A model generated the notes under the pieces. The model saw only the letters and a list, made by a program, of their open reading frames with translations. It did no database searches and was not told the origin of the DNA. A program made the translations under genes and the position numbers. A stretch of 64,000 bases of DNA from Triglochin maritima (taxonomy: Eukaryota; Streptophyta; Magnoliopsida; Alismatales; Juncaginaceae), in assembly GCA_963682175.1 (NCBI GenBank), contig OY821772.1, positions 12,392,743 through 12,456,742 on the forward strand, read 5' to 3'. Shown here one piece after another: positions 54,091 to 64,000 of the stretch (position 1 is its first letter; every line of letters starts with the position of its first letter).

Positions 54091-55430
54091 GGTTAGGATC
54101 GAGTTCTAGGTGCATCACCACCTTTAGATCAACAGGATAGACCGGTGACTCTATTGGAGCAGACCCATTCTGTTCGGGCCATGCAACCTTCTTCCATAGT
54201 TTCCCCGCCTACTCACGGAAACAACTATGAATTGAAAACTCAATATGTGAGCATGCTTCCTACCTTCAATGCTAATAAGGAGGATCTGCATATCTTTATA
54301 CGTGAATTCAAGGAGGTATGCTCAATGTTCAAACTTCAACAGTTTGATGAGGATTCCGTCTGGTTGAGGATGATTTCTTTCGCGTTGAAGGATAACGTGA
54401 AGAAATAGATGTATAACCTCCCAACAAACTTGATTCGGTCTTGGGATGACTTTGTGACCGTCTTTCTGAAGAGATTCTTCCCCCAAAGGAAGACTCAACA
54501 GATACGACACCAGATACATCAAATGTATCAGACTGAGACCATATCGTTTTATGCTTTCATTAAGAGGTTCAACGACCTTCTCTTGCAGTGCCCTCATCAT
54601 GGAATTGAGTTGTACCAGTTGTGCCAAATTGTCTATGAGTGTCTTAACTACAACACCTACACATTGTTGGAGTCGATGTGTCAGGATGATTTCCAAATGA
54701 AACCCATTGATGAGGCATGTGATACTTTTGAATTAATGGTTGAACGTACCCTTGAGGGGGATACCATGAGAGAGACATCAGCCGCCTGATCTTCTGGTCG
54801 TGCTGGACCATACCAAGTTGAGTCAACTATCGCGTCTGAGGTGAAAATGGTTGCTCTCATGCGTAGGATTGAGAGTTAGAGTTGGACCGAGCTCTTATAG
54901 CTCAGGTCGTTACTCCCGCGTGTAGTAGGTGTGGACTTACGGGACATAGTGACATGGAATGTGCTTACGCACCAAGCGATACTGAGCATGCAAATGCAAT
55001 GTATCAATAGGGACCCCGTAACGACCCGCACAGTCACTCCTGCAACCCAGGATGGTGAAAACTACCATAATTTCTCTTGGGGTCATGGTCAGAGCTCACG
55101 CGCTCAACCTCAAACCCCACCTTATCACCCTCCATGCCCATCGGCGACCTACCAACCTCCACATCAAAGATCTCAATCCCTTACTCACCAACCTCCTCAG
55201 GCCTTGTCATTGGGTTATTTTGACCAAACTCCACTACTCCAGCGGGTTGACCCAAAGGACCCCTCTATTGATCAAACCCTTTAAGCGTTCATGCAGAGCA
55301 TGCAAAGTTCATTCAAAATTTTGGAAGTGCAAGTTAGCCAGTTGGCTCATCAGCTCCATGAATGTGAGAAGGGTTAATTCCCAAGTCAACCTGAGATGAA
55401 TCCCCAGGATACCCAATCTTAAGGAAGGCC
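54091..55430 (+). pseudogene. gag: Athila-like gag
   Basis: The frame opens just after a stop near 54,090. Core motifs are YELKTQYVSMLPTFNANKEDL, REFKEVC and SFALKDNVKK, then after a stop at 54,406 YNLPTNLIRSWDDF, FLKRFFP and IKRFNDLLLQCPHHG to 54,789. A CCHC knuckle (CSRCGLTGHSDMEC) lies at about 54,916-54,960, followed by a Pro/Gln-rich region to about 55,430. The stop at 54,406 falls at a position where a Trp codon is expected in the family, a single G-to-A type change. Confidence 0.85.
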
Positions 55431-56460
55431 ACTAGTACTCAAGCTACCTCTGGACCGACCCATCATGTTAATGTGATTCATACTTTGAGGTACGGTAAGG
55501 AGGTGGACAACCAAATTGGGTTGACTTCCTTGCATTCACCATCTCTTGGTGTCACCAGACCTGTGGTGATACCTACATCTATGAGGAAGCCAGATCTTGA
55601 GGTTCCCTTGACAAATACTTCCAGGAAGTAGTTAGATCCCGAGGTTCCTTCTACGTTTATTTCGTCAATGAGGCTGAACCCTGAGGTCCCCTTGTCTCAC
55701 CATTTGTTGAAGGAATCAGATTCTGAGGTCCCCACTCATGTTTCTACGGAACAGAATGCTAAGGTTCCTTTGAAAGACCATTATGTCCCGAAGGCGTCAT
55801 TCCCTGAGTGCCTTAAAAAGAAAACTTCAGATCAACATGACAAGATGCTTGAGATCTTTCGGCAAGTTAAGGTGAGCATTCCTCTGTTGGAGGTAATTCA
55901 GCAAATGTCACCTTATGCCAAGGTTCTCAATGATTAATGCACCAAGAAGAGAAAAACTCATGTTCCGAAGAAATCTTTTCTTGCATCTAATGTGAGTTCA
56001 TTGTTGGCACAACCCATGCAAGTCAAATACAAGGATCTTGGTTGCACTACTATTTCTTGTGTGATTGGTGAGGTGTCAATACATCGAGCTTTATTGGACC
56101 TAGGTGCATCTATCAATTTGCTATCGTATTCGGTCTACGTCCACCTCGGTTTTGGAGACCTCAAACAAACAAAAACCACTCTTTAACTGGCTGATAGGTC
56201 AATGATGAAGCTGAGGGGCGTGGTGGAAGATGTTCTGATCAAAGTGGGTGAGTTCATTTATCCAGTCGATTTCTTTGTTTTGGATGCTGAACCTGGGTCA
56301 AGCCCACTTGGACAAATTTCTGTTATTTTGGGGTGACCATTTCTAGTGACTTCCAATGCCTCGATCGATTATCGTAATGGTCTAATGTGCTTGACATATG
56401 GTAGTCAGTGTGCTGATTTCAACATCTTCACTATCGGGAAGAAGTCAGGTGCTTTCGATG
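55431..56460 (+). pseudogene. pro: Athila-like linker and aspartic protease
   Basis: A linker with four imperfect repeats of a Pro-Glu-Val-Pro segment (55,590-55,760) is followed by FPECLKKKTSDQHDKMLEIFRQVKVSIPLLE and then protease. The active site DLGASINLLSYSVY is at about 56,098-56,140. The later part, with the ILG-PFL motif, is at about 56,330, and the VTSNASIDYRNGLMCLTYG end at 56,350-56,400. Stops at 56,182 and 56,335 are consistent with C-to-T changes. Confidence 0.85.
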
Positions 56461-57139
56461 ACCCTGTTGAGGTCAACCTTAGCCAAGGCACGGATGAGAT
56501 TGAAGTCGAAAGCACCTTCATGTATTTCATAGAATTGTTCGATGGATATCCTGATGGTGGTGAAGATGTTTCCACTGGGATAGCAAAAGAAGGTGCCTTA
56601 TCTTGTGATCATGTGGCTCTTGAGCCACAAGATACCATTTTTTTACCCTCTGGCCACCTGTTTTTCACTCTGTATTTGTTAAGGACCCCATGTAGGGGTA
56701 AGAATCAACCACCTGATACCCTACATTTCAAACAACCAGATAGAGATTCACCTCTTATTCATGCCTCCTATCTTTCTCATTCGCATGAGGCATCAAACAA
56801 CCACAATGCTTAAAAGGGTGTCAGGTGGTCAAGAATTCTATTTCTGGACTTCGTCATCTGGGTAATAAGTCCAGGGTGTCACCTTGAGTGGATGAAATGA
56901 TCCTGGTGCACCCAAATGCCGGTTGGAGGGTATATATTTATGACCCTCAGCTTTGTCGTGGAATGGGAACATATTTATTTCCATTTCCTTTCACAGACCC
57001 TGGTTTTGAGAGGCATGAACCACCATCCTTGGTTCATAAACCTCTCAACAATCCTCATGTTTCTTATGTTGCAAGCCCATGCAATAGCATTTCTGTCTCG
57101 AGAGATGCAGGATTCCATTTGATGTCCCTTGACAAATGA
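56461..57139 (+). pseudogene. C-terminal coding remnants without recognised domain
   Basis: Two open pieces follow protease: 56,346-56,813 (acidic, then a hydrophobic segment around LSGHLFFTLYLLRTP-like sequence) and 56,888-57,139. Neither shows RT, RNase H or integrase motifs. In an autonomous relative, RT would begin here. The 3' untranslated region starts at about 57,160, leaving no room for pol, so the element is deleted or gag-protease-only by design. Confidence 0.45.
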
Positions 57140-57159
57140 AGATGGGAACCCATTTTTGG

Positions 57160-58604
57160 TAAATAGTTATATTTGAAAAAAAAGACAAAAAACAAAAAAG
57201 AGACTCTAAGAGTGAACATAGCTTGTTGTAGGCTCTAACCCCTGTATATTTGGGTCACATTTGTTTCACGTATTTGTCTACCTTCTTAAGTATCTCACAA
57301 GTTTTGCGGGAAATTTGGTTTTGTGTCCATCAACATGACCACAAAAATCTCCTTGTGCTTCAAAGTTTGGTGAGATCTTAACTTTTTCATGCTAAAATAC
57401 ATGTAGTATCATGCTTGCATTCGTTGAGGACAATGCATGAAGTAAGTGTGGGGGGTTGTTTTATGTGTGTACATAGTCCAGTCTTTTACATTTTATTTTG
57501 TTTTCTTTTGTTTATATTGTTAGGGTCATGATAATGTGCTGCATTTAATATTGACATATCTGCTTGCCATGATCCTTGGGTGACCTGTCTTCTTTTGCTT
57601 ACCTAGTGCTTTAAAATTTTCATTTCTTTCAAAATCTTTAAGTGTTTGAGAAAGAAATGTTTTGTGGGTTTTACGTGTGTTTAGCATGTGCAAAATCGTT
57701 GAGAGGCAAAGTAAAAAGGAAGCTCCCAAATTGTGTTCGACGAACCAATCGACAATGTCATTATCGACCGGGACGTTAGTCAGCTCTAGCAAGTGACTGA
57801 AGGAGGTCCCCCGGAATACGACCTTCTCAACGTCCTTCATTTTCCTAACTGCTTCTTTATCGGTGTCCAGGTGCATTTTGACGGTTGGAAGTAGTGGGTA
57901 GATGCCTAAGAGAACACAAAAACCAACTTTAGCTAGTTCGTAAAATCAAACCCAGGAAGAAACTACGGTTACATGGACAAACCTGATGTACCACCACATT
58001 ACTGGAGGAAGCACAATGCAAAGAATACATTGGTCGATGGAGAAAGGTGGAAGAAAAAGGAGTCTTGAACGGGCGATGGATTCTGAAAAAGAAAGGAGGC
58101 ACATAAGAGAAATGTCAAGTGTGTTTTGGCGTTCGATTTCATTCCTTCCATGGTTTATGAACCGTCGCCGGTTTGATATCTTTTCGAGGTCTTATCTCTA
58201 TGGCGGAAAAGGAAATGTCACACGTAAGAAATCGACAATTGCATGAAGTAAGTGTGCGGGTGTTTTCATGTGTGTACATAGTTTTTGTGTGTTTTTTGTT
58301 TTCTTTTGTGTGCATTGTTAGGGTCATGTTAGTGTGCTGCATTTAATATCGATATATCTGCTTGCCATGATCCTTAGGCGACTTGTCTTCTTTTGCTTAC
58401 CTAGTGCTTTAAAATTTTCATTTCTTTCAAAACTTTCATGGGTTTACGAAAGAAAATGTTTTGTGGATTTACGTGTATTTAGCATTGGCAAAACCGTTTA
58501 CGTGTGTGATTTACGTGTATTTAGCATTGGCAAAGTAAAAGGAAGCTCTCAAAATTGACTTCAACATAATGCATTAGGATATCTAGTACACTGGCTTAAG
58601 GTCT
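57160..58604 (+). other. Athila-like 3' untranslated region, left part, with an internal duplication
   Basis: The lineage motif gaggacaatgcatgaagtaagtgtggggg is at about 57,430. The segment 57,437-57,735 is present again, diverged, at 58,240-58,556 (shared gggtcatg.t..tgtgctgcatttaatat, ctgcttgccatgatcctt, gcttacctagtgctttaaaattttcatttctttc). Between the two copies lies a captured gene fragment (next entry). The second copy has its own small duplication of tttacgtgtatttagcattgg. Confidence 0.75.
57736..58239 (-). pseudogene. Captured gene fragment with an intron
   Basis: On the minus strand an exon-like stretch (58,239 to about 57,980) ends in CATCAG|GTTTGT. A short intron-like segment ends TTCTCTTAG at about 57,905. 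Then follows an ATG at 57,876 with an open frame of 45-50 residues including KDVEKVVFRGTSFSHLLELT and DNDIVDWFVEHN before the duplicated 3' region begins. The protein piece resembles the N-terminal domain of plant transposon-associated Ulp1/DUF1985-type proteins, but I am not sure. Its orientation opposes the host element, and direct repeats flank it. Confidence 0.45.
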
Positions 58605-60144
58605 TGTTGGCTTTTTGGCCTTAATCTATATTAATTTTGATGATTAATTAAACTAATCTTAATCAATCAACCTAATCAATCAAAGTGAGCAAACACGATT
58701 ACATGCATTGCATATATGTTTTTATACTTGCAATCATCTTAATAGGCTGATCAAGACAATCAAGGAAATGAGCATTCGGACAAGGACATCAAGACTCAAG
58801 ACTTGTAGTCGAAGCTTTGGACCAAGACATGTAACTTTTATATTTATTGAGTCCATAAGGTTTTATGTAAACTTGAGCACTAGGATCCTGTCCCGTCATT
58901 TCTCGGTAAACCGAACCTATTTCGGTTAACCAAAATCTACCCAGTTTGGTCCACCGAACACCTATCGGATAGCCGAATACTTCCCAACAGTGAAACTTAG
59001 GTGCTCTCTGGAATTGCCCTTACGGAAGACCGAAACACCTTCGGTCGACCGAATAGCCCTGGATCGGTTTTGGACTTTGCTCCAACGGTCGCATTCAAAT
59101 CAAGACCCTAGAGCCCAATTAACTTGACCCACTTCGGACGACCGCACACACTTCGGTCTACCGAATCCATATTGGCTTTAGGAGCCCAACGGCTATTTAA
59201 ACATGACACTTGACCGTTAAACAATTTCCCACGCATTGTCAGTGGAATACCCGCGCTACTTCGGTCTTCTGAAGTATACACGGTCAACCGAACTTGAGTA
59301 GATCAGAGCCCAATCAATTCTACTGTCCACCTTGGAACGGTGAACCGAATGGACTTCGGTGAACCGAATTTAATTAGGGCTAAATAGATAAAAGCTACGG
59401 GAGGTTGGTGAACGGTGATCCGATACTTAATCGGTCAACCGAGTTCTTAGTTCAGACCAATGTTTCGGACTACCGTGTGGATAACGGTCGACCGAATCTG
59501 TCTCGATTTCTGGCCGAGCTTAAGTCACATCTTTCTTTCTCATTGGTCCATTCACCACCAACTCTCCAACGGATCTATAAGCTTTGAAGCCTATATAAAC
59601 ATCACTCTAGAGACACAAAACAGGAGACAACACCTTCTATTCATCAACTATCTTTGTGCTCTCAATTCCCAAACCTTCAAAGCTTATTCTTCAACACTCA
59701 AGCCTAAACTTCACCACTTGCATATCCAATTCAATATCATATCCAAGTGTGCTCAACTATAGAGTGTTAGTTAGAGTGTGATTAAACTTCCACATTAAAG
59801 AATCAAAGAGTTGTAAAAGCTTTGAGGAAGCTCCCTCTCGGGTTGTGAGAGGAGACACGAGCGAGGCGAGGATTGTTCGCAAGGCGAGGATTGTTCGCGA
59901 GGCTCGGTGTTGTAAACGGCGTTGATCTCGGCTCGGAATGGAGATTGGTTAGTGGAACCGTAAGCGAGGCTCAGGGGATCGAGCGAGGCTTGCAAGGAGG
60001 ACTAGGACCCGGGTGTGGGTGTCGAACCTCTCTAAACTCCGGTGTCGACGATATTGTGGTTTGCATTGTCTCTTTCCTTAATCCTTCGCTTAGCATTTTA
60101 ATTCCGTATTTATTGTAGCGATTAAAGGGCCATAGATCCTAACA
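58605..60144 (+). repeat. Sirevirus solo LTR inside the Athila-like element
   Basis: It is 1,540 bp, starts TGTTGGCTTTTTGG and ends CCTAACA, like a diverged copy of 19,316-20,922. It has two exact and many decayed CGGTCGACCG motifs between 58,900 and 59,500, and a TATA box TATATAAAC at 59,592-59,600. Leader hairpins are at 59,834-59,852 (CCTCTC, GGGTTGT, GAGAGG) and twice at 59,866-59,898 (GCGA, GGATTGT, TCGC). Neighbours 58,600-58,604 (GGTCT) and 60,145-60,149 (TTATA) do not match, so no target duplication is left. No internal sequence is present. Confidence 0.85.
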
Positions 60145-61074
60145 TTATATAGTCATAAGGATGCACCCCGGTTTTCCCCTGGGGGAGATTAATCATAGGG
60201 TTTCAATACTCAAATAAATAAAGAAGTCCACCCTAACCTAGTCGAGAAATACATGCCTGTTAGTGTAACGAAGTTTGTCGTAGTATGAGACCCTTAAACT
60301 CCTGTTGTGAAACCATTAGTGCAGGGGTTTTGGTTCATGTGTAGATAAGGAATAAGTGAGTAGGGTGTTCTCTCATGTCGCATAGCTCCTATAACTCCGG
60401 AAATTTGGTCTAAGGGGACTTAGTGCATGGTGTTTTCGAGTCATCTTACTTGGGATGCACCGACCGAACTCCCATTACATGGGTGTTAGGGATCGCCCTA
60501 TGTAGAGATGTGGGGGAAGGTGTACGTGGTAGTATAAGTCCTCATAGGCAATGATGCACGAAACCTGACACTGAGAGAATTACCCACCAACTAGTAAAAA
60601 GAAAAGAAAAAGAAAAAAGAAGATGAAAAAGAAAAAAAAGGTAATACAAATAAGAATCTTAATGGACTTTACACAGCGTATTACTTAAGGATGTTAAGGT
60701 TGTCAATGTCTGTCAGTTAAGTTCTTAATTAACTTGCACGAATGATTCAGTAGGTTAGGTGTGTGGACTGGATACATATAGAGTCGGCCCGTAGGATTAC
60801 CGTGTCCAATGATCAACAAAAATTGGTCAATCGAGTCGAATTGCTAGGTTGAATAATGCATCAATGTTCGGATTTTGTGGGTATATCCGTTGAAAACCCT
60901 CAGGAGACACCATTCCTCCTCCTTGGCCACAAGGAGCTTTAACGGTTTGTTGCACGTGTTAAGTGCAACTGTCATTCCTACAAAAATGAGTTAGAATTTC
61001 ACTGTTTTTCTTATGTTTTTCCTTTATTTCATTTTTCTCTTTCTTTGTTTTGCTCGGGACTAGTACAAACTAGG
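60145..61074 (+). other. Athila-like 3' untranslated region, right part
   Basis: This continues the 3' region interrupted by the solo LTR. It matches 32,690-33,640 (atgcacc.cggttttccc, ggtttgttgcac.tg.taagtgcaa, gagttag.atttcac). The polypurine tract before the LTR is weak (AACTAGGTG). Confidence 0.7.
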
Positions 61075-62452
61075 TGTAGGATTGACATCTTATCATGCAT
61101 ATATTCGTGTCTTATATCTTCTATTGTGAATCTAAGCAATGCTATGTAACGAGTTTTATGTTTAAGTTTCAGGAATAAAAAAGTTTGAGAAGAAGAGACA
61201 CAAAAATGACATGAACGCAAGAAAAAGGACTAATCAGTGAGACTTATGGACAGATATGCAAAAGGGAAGGACCCGGATGTAAGCCAAAAGGACCAATTAG
61301 CAAATCGAGAATGTTCACACCATCACGAAGGGTATTTTGGCAATTAGATTTGGATGCGCTCCACGGGACGAAATCAAGCAATTAAAGCGTCATCCGAAAA
61401 CGAGTCAGATCAGAGCAATGCACACCACCAATTGATGGTTCCAGACCGTTGATTGATGGTTGGTTCTGCTCCGGATCCGATTTGGTTTAGCCCGGTTGTG
61501 TATTAATGTGTTATGTCTATTTTTAGTTGGTCGATTAGTGCCACATTGAGAGATTATCATGCCCAGATTACCTTTTTCATGCCTATAAATAGAACTCTCC
61601 TCCTCCTTTGTATCATACTCCTTATTTGGTGGTCATTCTCTCTACTTGGAGTAAAGCCTTGGAGCAAAACTCTAGTGGAGAGATGTCACTTGTAATGTGA
61701 GTGATGAATAAAAGAATGTTTTGTTAATTTCATGTATTCTCTTTTAATTCTTGCATGTTTAGCTTAATTTTATTTTGTCTTAGTAGAAGTAATTAGAATG
61801 ATTCCTTTTCTTAATGTAGTTTGTAGTTTAATGAGTGGTGAGTAGTTTCATCCCCCTTTGGGGGTGGAGTTGATATTTATACATGTCGTGAAGAATGTGA
61901 TGAATGCTATCTTTTGCTTTATGTGATGAATGTGGGTGTATGCTTGTTTGAATAAAGAGAATACTTAACTTGATGGTTTCTCTCATAATCATTAGGTACT
62001 TCCCATGCTTGTTTAGGTTCTTAATAACAAGCGTGTTTATGCGCATGTTAATCAACTAGGTTAGTGATTTGGATGATAGGTCTTGCCACAACCATTAGGT
62101 ACTTCCTATGCACAAAAACACAACCTACACTTGTGCCCTACTGAATGAATTCCTCACCACTTTTATTTCATGTGTACACACGCTCCACCCCTTGGGGGCT
62201 TTTCTTCCTGATCCTCATCTTGCTTTGATATTGCTTAGTTTAGTTTGTTTCAATTCCTCTCGCTTTCATCTTCTTTGTTTGTTGCTTGCTAGGTTAGTGT
62301 AGCTTAGTTTACCATAATCAACTTCTTCTACGCTTTATTCTGCACTTGATTTCCGAAGAATCAGATCTGACACACCTCCCAGTGGATCGACCCGTACTTG
62401 CCCCGTCATCATCGACGGTCGTGCACTTGCGGTTAAAACTTAATTTGAATCA
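61075..62452 (+). repeat. Right LTR of the Athila-like element, shared with a following internal region
   Basis: It is about 1,378 bp, from TGTAGGATTGACATC to TTGAATCA. It has the TATA box TATAAATAG at 61,584-61,592 and the family tail gcacttgcgg near the end. It follows the 3' untranslated region as a 3' LTR should, but is itself followed by a primer-binding site, so it also acts as a 5' LTR of a second, truncated unit. Confidence 0.8.
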
Positions 62453-62458
62453 AGTTTT

Positions 62459-62476
62459 TGATGTCGTTGCCGGGGA
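62459..62476 (+). promoter_or_regulatory. Primer-binding site after the right LTR
   Basis: TGATGTCGTTGCCGGGGA matches the tRNA-Asp-type site at 15 of 18 bases; all three differences are G-to-A or C-to-T at or near CpG. Confidence 0.8.
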
Positions 62477-62885
62477 GGTGCTCAGTCCAGACTATTTTGG
62501 ACAATTCGTGTGGATTTGATATTTTTATTTTAGTGTTTTGTTATCGCAAGACATTCAAGTGCAAAGTGCAAACAACAGGAAAAAGGTAGGAGGATTTGAA
62601 GCTATTCCGACAGTCAATCAGCGGCCTAGTGAGCGATTCTAGCCTCCTATTTCTTTTCTTTTCGTAACATAGTTATCTGGGAGTCTTATTTGGTATGTCT
62701 GAACTTGTAGTTTGCTCCTAGATCAATAAATAATCAACCCCCCTTTAATCAACTTGGACCTTAAAACTCAAAGCAAAAGATTAGATAGATTGTCATCTAG
62801 ATCATGCATCATTTGTAGACCATGTACACAATCGTCTTTTCTTTTCTTTACAATATTGTTGTCGATTGTTTGTGTGAGGTACGTG
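62477..62885 (+). other. Truncated leader of a second Athila-like unit
   Basis: The part 62,700-62,885 matches 53,100-53,275 (aacttggacc.taaaactcaaag.aaaagat, catctag.tcatgcatcat, gttgtcgattg). The similarity ends at gtacgtg (62,885). Confidence 0.75.
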
Positions 62886-64000
62886 AAAGGAATGTGTTCT
62901 AAAAGTTTTACTTTTATATGTCAATTATTATGAATTAGATGTGGAAACACTTTGTTCATTGATTATTGTATTCGTCTTTTGGAAGTGTTAAGGGAGAGGC
63001 GTTTGGTCCTTAATCATAGAGCTTCAAAAGATAATGGTTTACATAAATTAAAAGTTATTCACAATCATGGTAATTAACATGGAACATTAATTACCGAGAT
63101 AAGATTGTCGTGATGGTCATCGATTATTGTAGCTCTACAAATATTTGTCGACACGAGTATCTAAAAGAGGAAAATGGTTACTTTTATATATTGAATAGAC
63201 CTAACAAGTAAAACATTATGGAATTGTGTTTTGTATTATTAATGTTTTAATGTGTCTTGGATCCTAAGATATGAGACTTGTATCTTTTCACTGAAGAAGT
63301 CTTGATTTGATTATTGTCAAAACTTATCAATGAGTATAGTGATAAAGGCAATAGTTGGTTGAACATGACTTGTGCCGAAAAAGATAGCTAGTCAAAAGAT
63401 TATCATTGCCCCTCTTAATTAAGTGATGATATTAGTGGGCCCCTTGATAAAGCAAAATTATAATGTACACAATGTAGCTTGAGTTAAGTTACATAATTAT
63501 GATTAGCTTAAAGATATCAAGAAATGAATATAATACAAAGGTGGCACATTTCCACTTTGTATATATTCTTAATATCATGAGCAAGGGACGAACACAAGTG
63601 GTGAACTGACATCACTAAATGGATCGTGTTTATTTCAAGTGGAACAAGACATCTATGCTAATTGGGTAACTATAATGTGTAGCTAGATATCGCTTATAGT
63701 TTGAGATATTAAGTGTTTAATATCGCTGTCAATTTGGCTTAGATCCACCAATAGGTCACACCAATAAACTAGGAAACAAGAAGCTTGATTTTGAGTTCAT
63801 ATGATGTGTCGGGTTTCATGTGAAAAGGGACACATGTGGTGGATCAATAAAATCAATATGTCATGAGAATTGACATAATTAGAATCATGGATAAATTCAT
63901 ATGAGGTGTATATATTATGGAGTGTAATAATTTAATGTTACATAGGATAATATATTACATAAGATATGAATTTGCTAAAAAAACCAAAAGTTTAAATTTT
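62886..64000. other. AT-rich sequence, nothing recognised
   Basis: No ORF of note, tandem repeat or element terminus is seen up to the window end. It may be the interior or LTR of another element. Confidence 0.4.

Noticed and set aside
54322..54696. 124-codon minus ORF opposite the Athila-like gag
   Set aside because: It is antisense to conserved gag motifs.
1..64000. rRNA genes, telomere arrays and bacterial-type operons or ribosome-binding sites
   Set aside because: None of their signatures appear; the single telo-box at 8,917 is a promoter-type motif, not an array.

Overview
The window is nuclear DNA of a flowering plant, most likely a eudicot. The evidence is nested LTR retrotransposons of plant-only lineages (Sirevirus-type Ty1/copia and Athila/Tat-like Ty3/gypsy), hAT, CACTA-like and FAR1-type Mutator remnants, and one PPR gene that closely resembles Arabidopsis AT1G28690. 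Almost everything here is transposon sequence. The only convincing host gene is the intronless PPR gene at 36,275-37,744 on the minus strand.

Layout. 1-3,759: an Athila-like LTR end and leader, split by an insertion that contains a CACTA-like terminus. 3,760-15,580: minus-strand Sireviruses in a tandem that shares one LTR (5,327-7,103). The left unit keeps only an LTR piece and gag. The right unit has gag, a frame-broken pol, an extra ORF downstream of pol, and a 5' LTR cut off at 15,580. 15,581-18,990: an unidentified exon-like piece, long G and C runs, a hAT transposase relic and a clean 424-bp hAT MITE. 18,990-25,290: a degenerate ~145-bp tandem repeat interrupted by a complete, very young 5,579-bp element (19,316-24,894, duplication AAACT, 1,607-bp LTRs with no difference noticed). 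That element carries gag only. 25,764-27,950: a GC-rich LTR-like repeat. 27,951-34,930: an Athila-like element with gag, protease and broken RT/RNase H, its integrase core deleted, and one LTR. 34,931-39,770: the gene island. 39,772-44,802: an old complete copia element with 226-bp LTRs and duplication TTAAT. 44,803-47,093: intergenic. 47,094-51,283: an Athila-like LTR, then a FAR1-type MULE pseudogene invaded by a 21-bp minisatellite. 51,284-62,885: an Athila-like gag-protease element with no RT found, carrying a captured gene fragment and a Sirevirus solo LTR; its right LTR is followed by another primer-binding site and leader. 62,886-64,000: nothing recognised.

The most interesting system is the young gag-only Sirevirus derivative. 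It keeps everything needed in cis (LTRs, PBS, a cluster of polypurine tracts, paired palindromic LTR motifs) but has no protease, integrase or reverse transcriptase, so it presumably moved using proteins from another Sirevirus. Downstream of its TATA box lies a run of hairpins with conserved loops. Hairpins of the same kind, some with compensatory stem changes, recur at the equivalent place in two diverged Sirevirus LTR subfamilies in this window. This is a candidate structured RNA in the Sirevirus leader.
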